A DNA stretch of 64,000 bases, taken from Cheiracanthium punctorium. Its lineage: Eukaryota; Arthropoda; Arachnida; Araneae; Cheiracanthiidae. The stretch spans positions 189,501 to 253,500 of the forward strand of contig JAWZYV010013002.1 of the NCBI GenBank assembly GCA_038373885.1, read 5' to 3'. The notes below the pieces were generated by a model. It saw only the letters and a list, made by a program, of their open reading frames with translations, did not search any database and was not told the DNA's origin. Each line of letters begins with the position of its first letter. The first letter of the stretch is position 1. Below, one piece after another: positions 58,135 through 64,000 of the stretch. The position numbers and the translations under genes were made by a program.

Positions 58135-58265
58135 CCGGACCTTACTTGTGACATCACACCGAGTAGGTAAAGCAAAGCGTTTCCATTAGGTTTCTCCTCT
58201 CTCCCGCGGCGCGGGAGAGAGGAGAAACCTAATGGACCAGGGCCTTCTATATTGTACTCACCGGG
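58135..58265. repeat. Repeat copy containing a 53-bp palindrome (58183-58235)
   Basis: Arms of 26 nt around a single G form a perfect hairpin from CCATTAGGTTTCTCCTCTCT to its mirror image, with CCCGCG-G-CGCGGG at the centre. The flanks GACATCACACCGAGTAGG and AGGGCCTTCTATATTG recur inverted at 60590-60690, where the hairpin is absent. Confidence 0.9.
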
Positions 58266-60589
58266 CCTGCTGCTTGAAAAGAAGGAGTCTGGAAATGGGT
58301 CCGGTTTGTTCTGCTGGATATATGGAATACTGAGCAAATACCTTTAACTGAGGGATAATTCAAACTGTTTAATTACGAAAAAATTGTAAAATATCCTTTT
58401 TAAAACAGTGCTACATTTATTGACTAAAAAGAAAAATGTTATTATTATACTATGTAATCGTTTTATTTGTTTATTTCAACTTTCTTTTAGAAAAATGATG
58501 GAAATTGTTGGCGAAACCTTTTGATTTGAAAATAGTTTTCTTCCTTCTGACAATATATTTATTGCTTACCATTATTAAATTAAATTCGAAATAATTTAAT
58601 AATTATGTATAGATAACCGAAATGGATGGTTTGAAATCTTTACCATTGATCATGTTTCCGATTCCGACTTCCTCAACACTCGCTATATGTAATTTTCCAT
58701 TGCAAACTCTTTAGTAAATAAATATACCAATTCTGAAAAAAGCTAACTGAATCAAGCGATTTAAATAAATATAAATTCATTGCCTTTTAAGAAATTATTA
58801 AAAATGAACATTAGCATAATTTATTCTTCGAAAAGTTCATATTGGAAATCCAACTTAAGACTGAAGATAAATTATTTTAGTGTAGTAGACAATGTTTAAC
58901 GAAAATTATTATTTTTGTATAATTCATAACTGGTTGTTGAATGCATTTATTTAAGTGCAATTCTTGTATTTTCCTAGTTGAAGAAAACTTTTTTGAACAA
59001 AGTTAGTAATATAATAACATAGAAAATGTTGCATATGTATATGAGTTAAAGACGCAATATAAAATAAGAAAATACAAAGCTTATTCAACAATATTTTGAG
59101 ACAGCTTAGAAATTTAAGTGTGGCATTAACATTTTTCATACTTTTTTTAAATCATAGTGTATTTTAAAATATTGTATGTCTATTTTTCTAGAATAACGTA
59201 AAAATAAAATAATTGAAAAAAGATTAAAAGTTTGTGACATTTGATTAATATTGTAACAAGAAAACATATTTTGTCCTTTAGCAGTCATTCTTTAAAAAAG
59301 CTTTCTGCTTAAACTGTTCGCAAATACTCAGATTTAGGCAGAAAAATGTAGTAAAAATTTGACTTACTAAGTTTCAGTTAAATGGGCATATTACTAATCA
59401 ATAATTTAAAAAAAAAAAGCATATTATAGAATATTGGGAGGTAAAGCTTGTGAAGAGGCATCCTGGAAAATTTCAAGTCACTTAGGCGATTTATTTTCTT
59501 TCAAAACCAAGTGGCATGAAATAATATTTTTTTCTTCAAAAAACAGTCCTAATTCTTTTCATTTAAAAAATGAAGAATTTTTAAAGCAACATATTAACGC
59601 ATCAAAATCTGTGAAAGAAAACGGGATATTCAGAATGTCTTTTCCCGATGTTTTCTTTGCAATGTTACTAACAGTAAGCGTATAAGAATGATTAAATACT
59701 CACGTTACATATAAGAATAAAATAAGAAAGTATTAAATAGTAAGATAACATATTAAATGAGTAGTGTTTTTTATAATTTTCGTGTTTTACAATGCAATTT
59801 TGTGTATGAGAACTATATTTGAATGTTGCAAATAACATTCAATTAGGAATTATAGGAATACATAGAATTTTTCACCATACGCTCTAATTAAACAACAATA
59901 AAAGATATATATGATTGACTCTGGATCAAATTATAACCCTTTTATTTTTATTTTTTCGAATAATAAACGTACAAACACATATATTGAAACAAATGAATTA
60001 ATAAAGCTTAAGCACAGGAATGGGGGGGGGAAGACATTACATCCTCTCTTTTGTTCATATTTCAAAGTACCTAATTTTAGAATGTTTAAGATTCCCCTAG
60101 ACTTATAATTCGATATTTTTAAAAGCCGCTCAAAAGTTGCATGATTCTTAATTCTTTTGAAGATAGCTTAAGTAAGTCAAAAAAAGACTGTACTACACTT
60201 ATTTATTTTTTTTTTAAGGTAAAGATCACTTACCTTGTAATATTAAGCAAAATTATCCACATTTGAATCCACGTCACTGATAAATACTATCCATATATTC
60301 ACATTCTGGAAGCTTTTATAATCACATGCTTTTAACACATACTCACTGAACTTGAGATTAGTAGATTCTTGAATACTAGGGAAAATATCCACACATTTGA
60401 AAAAATAATGCTCGTCATTTACAAATATTACCCATATCTACAAACTGGAAGCTTTTAATTACCTGCTTTTAACACATACTTAGTTGCACTGAATTTGAGA
60501 CTAGTACATTCTTGAATCCTAGCTAAAGTGAGCAGCACGTGGAGAACGCCAGACGTGTTTTGTGACGTAGGGCAGTAGGGGCAAAGCAC
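58266..60589. other. AT-rich spacer, no supported gene
   Basis: An 83-codon plus-strand frame at 59434-59685 has no recognised family. A direct repeat of about 110 bp with TGGAAGCTTTTA lies at 60290-60400 and 60420-60520. Confidence 0.45.
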
Positions 60590-60690
60590 TGTAGCAGGCC
60601 CGAGGAGTACAATAGAGAAGGCCCTGAATGGACCCAATGGAAACGCTTTGCTTTACCTACTCGGTGTGACATCACTAGTAAGCGCCGCGG
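60590..60690. repeat. Inverted copy of the 58135 repeat without the hairpin
   Basis: Reverse complement of 58135-58265 with CCATTGGGTCCATTCAGGG where the other copy carries the palindrome. Confidence 0.85.
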
Positions 60691-61413
60691 CTTTCCTCTC
60701 TAGGGGGCGTTGCCTTCATCCCATTAATTAAAAAAAAAATTCCCTTTTTCACGCAGAAACTGATTTTAGCAGACAGACAAATCAGACTCAATTCGTCTCG
60801 AACAGATTTGAGAGTTCTGAGACCACCAGATTTTGGGTCTTTTCTGTGTATTATTTATATTTTTTTCTGCTAATTTCAGACTATTTCATTTCATTTCACT
60901 GTTCTGCGAAATAAGAAAACTATGTCAAATAATTATTACATGGGAAAATCTTTAAATTATCGTTATTTTAATTAAATGTGCCACCAACCCCCTTATTGGA
61001 GGGGTTTACAAATCTCTACTGAGTATGAACGTACGAATATTTGGGCTCCAGCATATTTTTTTTTTGCTAGAAATTAAGCCCTGGAGCAATTAAACATTTT
61101 CTCATTAAAAAATTTCTTTGGTTAATTTCCGAAAAGTTATACTTTTTGTATATGTCCCCATACAAAAATATTCCCAGTCAATAAAATGTGCTCCATATGC
61201 TTATGAGGCGATGTACAGAATTAGAGAATTATATCCTGAAAAGTGTCAAAGGTGTGTAGATAAATAGGTACTGACTTAAACCACTTTTCAGTAGCTCTTA
61301 AAGGGAAAAAAATCACGTTGAACAATATGTTCACATAAATGCATGTTCAACCAATTTTGACTGAAGGCAAGTCCATTTTGATCTGTGTTTCCCTGGCATC
61401 TGTACGTACATAC

Positions 61414-62475
61414 GTACGTATGTAACTCGCTTATCTCAAAATCTATGAGTTGTACAATGTTGAAATTTTATATTTAGGATTGTTGTAACATCGACGTTCA
61501 TATATTATTCTGTATGGGCAGAAATGATATTAAGTTATTTCAAACGAATCAAAAGGGATTTATGTCGTTAAGGATTACAAAATGAATCTTGCCATCAAAA
61601 ATGATATCTTTATCACTACAGTTCTTCTACAGGAATACTCAAAAATTTCCAACACATTATGGTCAATGACAGTTTTAGAGACATTCATCCATTTCAAGCA
61701 GAATACCATCCTACCATATGGTTAGATAATGTTCCTTTGCAGGGGCGTAGCCAGAAATTTTTCATGTGGGGGGGGGGGTTACGGCTACTACAACTCATAT
61801 ATATGTATACGTATGTGTGATGATGTAGTGGAGAATATACATTTTGTATGCAAAAAATTCCTCATGGGGGGGTTATGACTCCCCTTGGCTTCGCCCCTGG
61901 TCCGGTGACGTTCACCACCTCCCCCAAAAATCACCAAAATTGGTAACTTTTGGTGTATATATGTATATATTTAACTCGCATATCTCAAGAACTAAGTCAT
62001 AGATTGTTGAGATTTTATATATAAAGTTGTTGTAACATCTAGTTGTACACCTAGACTTCTGGAGAGAATATTTACAGGACCACTCAAAAGAATTTCAGTA
62101 CTTATGTATTATCCCGGCGGTGTGGAAAGATGCGCGATTTTTCGCTAAGATAAATGCCGGTCGCACGAAATTATTGATAGTTCCGAATACGACTGGCAAC
62201 AGTTTGCCGGCACATTTTCCGAAAAAAATAATTTGGCGGGAATGCCCACTAGCATAGGTGCACACACGGAGGGGGCTATGGGGGGCTGAAGCCCAATATA
62301 TTGTGTCTGTAGTCAGTCATTCTTTGGCCCATACACAAAATCTCGCCATTTGTCATCGACCTTGTAGAGTTTTGCCAAATTTAATGCCAAAAATAATTAC
62401 GTATTTCGCATAACTATAAAACTTTAACCATAGAATGTTGAAATTTTGTATTTAGAATTATTGCAACATCTAACT
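61414..62475. repeat. Three diverged direct units (TTGAAATTTTATATTTAG type)
   Basis: Units of about 90 bp start near 61424, 61974 and 62402, sharing AxCTCGCxTATCTCAA, GAATGTTGAAATTTT and GTTGxAACATC. A MITE interrupts the first spacer. Confidence 0.7.
61740..61899. mobile_element. hAT MITE, 160 bp (relative of 54294)
   Basis: Termini CAGGGGCGTAGCCAG and the inverse CTTGGCTTCGCCCCTG. The interior is inverted relative to the 54294 copy. The 8-bp flanks match at only 5 positions, so the insertion is older or rearranged. Confidence 0.85.
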
Positions 62476-62479
62476 GTGC

Positions 62480-63409
62480 TTTTACTGCAGCCGACTGTGT
62501 AATTTATTACAGGGTCACCCAAAAGACTTAAAATACATTAAGGTCTATAGATACCTTCATTTAATCAAAAGTCTGTGAAGAATAACTATTTCGGCTATGA
62601 CTGAAATCTCGCAAACTATCTCAAGCTTGTTGGCTTTTTTTCGAAATATTGCCCAGTCAAATGAAACAAATCTTTCAAATTGAACTCAGCTTGGCGATAT
62701 TTTAAATATTTGGCTAGAAATCGCTAAACCGTAGAATTGCAGTATTTTATCTCTTTCAAACGAAATAAGTTTAGATGAAGTGCACCGAAAATATTTATGC
62801 TTTAATTTAATAGACGTACAAGGAAGTCATGTGGTGTTCATATGAGATTTATTATTTCCGCGATTTGATATGAAAAACAAACAATCATGATAAAAGGAGT
62901 TGTACATAGTTTTTTACACTTGCATTCTTCCATAATGAGTGTATGCAAGAGAATTTTTTTTCAACACATCGTGCTGTTGTTTCTGATGCCCCTCGACAAC
63001 CGTAAACGGCGGTGCCACATACCCCCCCCCCCCCACGGAGAGAGGCGGAGAGAGGCAATGGGCAGAGGGGTGCGCCTTCCATTTTTAGGGCCCCAGTGGA
63101 AGGAAGTACGAGTTAGCCCGTGGTCCCCTAATTTTGAACCAATTCCAGAGGAGAGACCAATCCCCAGAGGTATCGTTTAACAACTTGGAGGACATTGGAG
63201 CCACGACGGATTTTACGTGCACCCGCTACTATTAGCGTACAGGGTCCCACAGTAGTCGAGCCGAGAGGAAGTTGACCCTCCCAAGAACTGGCCAAGACGG
63301 ATGCTGTTTCACTTGCCGTGTTCTAATGGAACGGAGTTTAGCGCGCAGACCACTGCGGGACCATCGCCATCGTAATTTACAGTGTTACTTCAAAATATGT
63401 TTTTACATA
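62480..63409. other. Spacer, no supported gene
   Basis: GC rises at 63000-63380 around a poly-C tract, but no frame or exon is convincing. Confidence 0.45.
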
Positions 63410-63904
63410 CAGTACTCACTCGTGTATAACGCGCATGCTGTACTTTGCAAGAAAAACAGGCAAATTTTTGTTATCTCGTATATAATGCGCATTATAAATT
63501 TGACATGTACGTGAATTCGAAAGTGACTGAAATTTTCAATTAAGTGGATGGAACTGAAGATGATATGATGTAAGAGTTCACTGGCTGTGCAATTGATGAC
63601 AAAGACTGTGGTGATGACATTAGTAGCGACAAAGAGAATTTCTAATGCGTTAAAAAATAATGGTATTGGCGATTTTGTATAAAATATAGTGTAAACGGCT
63701 AAATAAAAATGCTACAAGTACTTTTATTAAGAATTTTTTTTCCAGTTTTATTATCTACTGTGAATAAATTTCTTAATTCATACACATATCGTGGATTACA
63801 GGTACATGCAGCAGGAAAAATGTTTTCTGTGTATAATGCACACTCGGATTTTTTGTCTTAAATTTTTGGGGAAAAAAAAGCACGTTATACACGAGTAAAT
63901 ATGG
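63410..63904 (+). mobile_element. pogo-like element, 495 bp
   Basis: Termini CAGTACTCACTCGTGTATAAC and, reversed, CCATATTTACTCGTGTATAAC, with TA flanks. ATAATGCGCATTATA and TATAATGCACACTCG words lie inside. Carries a transposase tail. Confidence 0.85.
63544..63645 (+). pseudogene. pogo/Tigger transposase C-terminal tail
   Basis: Reads VDGTEDDMM, stop, EFTGCAIDDKDCGDDISSD to TAA. The DGTEDD block followed by an acidic tail is typical of pogo-type transposase C-termini. One in-frame TAA. Confidence 0.65.
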
Positions 63905-64000
63905 TAATTTACACAGGAACCAGGCCACATCCAAGCAAATGATAGATATTAAAAAAATCGGAGATGTCAGTCAGCTGATTTAAATTACTTTAGAAGTTAT

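Noticed and set aside
1..64000. CRISPR array, operon or bacterial gene cluster
   Set aside because: No regularly spaced repeats with unique spacers and no dense gene packing; the sequence is eukaryotic.

Overview
This is eukaryotic nuclear DNA from an animal, most likely an arthropod. It is AT-rich, with long poly-A/T tracts, AT/AC/TG microsatellites, GT-AG introns and very few genes. It is dense in hAT, pogo/Tigger, mariner/Tc1, Helitron, Penelope-like and tRNA-derived SINE sequences. A chelicerate such as a spider would fit this repeat mix, but that is a guess.

Host genes lie on the minus strand. Two small in-frame exons (53190-53092 and 31173-31099) read as the N-terminal half of replication protein A subunit 3 (RPA3, the 14-kDa OB-fold subunit), split by an intron of about 22 kb that is almost entirely transposons. 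Only 76 nt beyond exon 2 begins a single-exon 761-codon ORF (31022-28737) ending in a MYND-type zinc finger. It sits in the next RPA3 intron, or could be an alternative terminal exon. No further RPA3 exon was found.

Left part (1-31 kb): a Penelope-like element (PLE) fragment at 1.6-2.5 kb; a set of nested transposons at 4-13 kb (hAT-like > pogo > hAT > Helitron, three of the layers with clear target duplications); broken Tc1, mariner and Tc-like transposases at 13.8-17.6 kb; a pogo derivative and a hAT-like element at 18-20.7 kb; a palindromic PLE at 21.1-21.9 kb; a mariner remnant at 22.8 kb; a pogo MITE at 25.1 kb; and a decayed reverse transcriptase with a YIDDI motif at 27.1-27.6 kb.

Middle (31-50 kb): a hAT whose BED-finger exon is split by a Harbinger-like MITE, three SINEs with exact target duplications, more pogo and hAT MITEs, and two further PLEs (45.5-46.7 and 48.0-49.6 kb).

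Right (49.6-64 kb): a terminal-inverted-repeat element carrying part of a DUF7869-like protein, RPA3 exon 1, a 2.5-kb hAT with inner tandem repeats, an AAGCTTG-rich element, a near-perfect 53-bp GC-rich palindrome, and a pogo MITE with a transposase tail.

The most unusual signals are these. Four PLE insertions, from three families, have 3' ends present as inverted repeats inside one 9-14 bp target duplication. Hammerhead-ribozyme-like cores with a covarying helix II occur in those ends. A DUF7869-like coding remnant lies between terminal inverted repeats. None was tested by database search or folding software.
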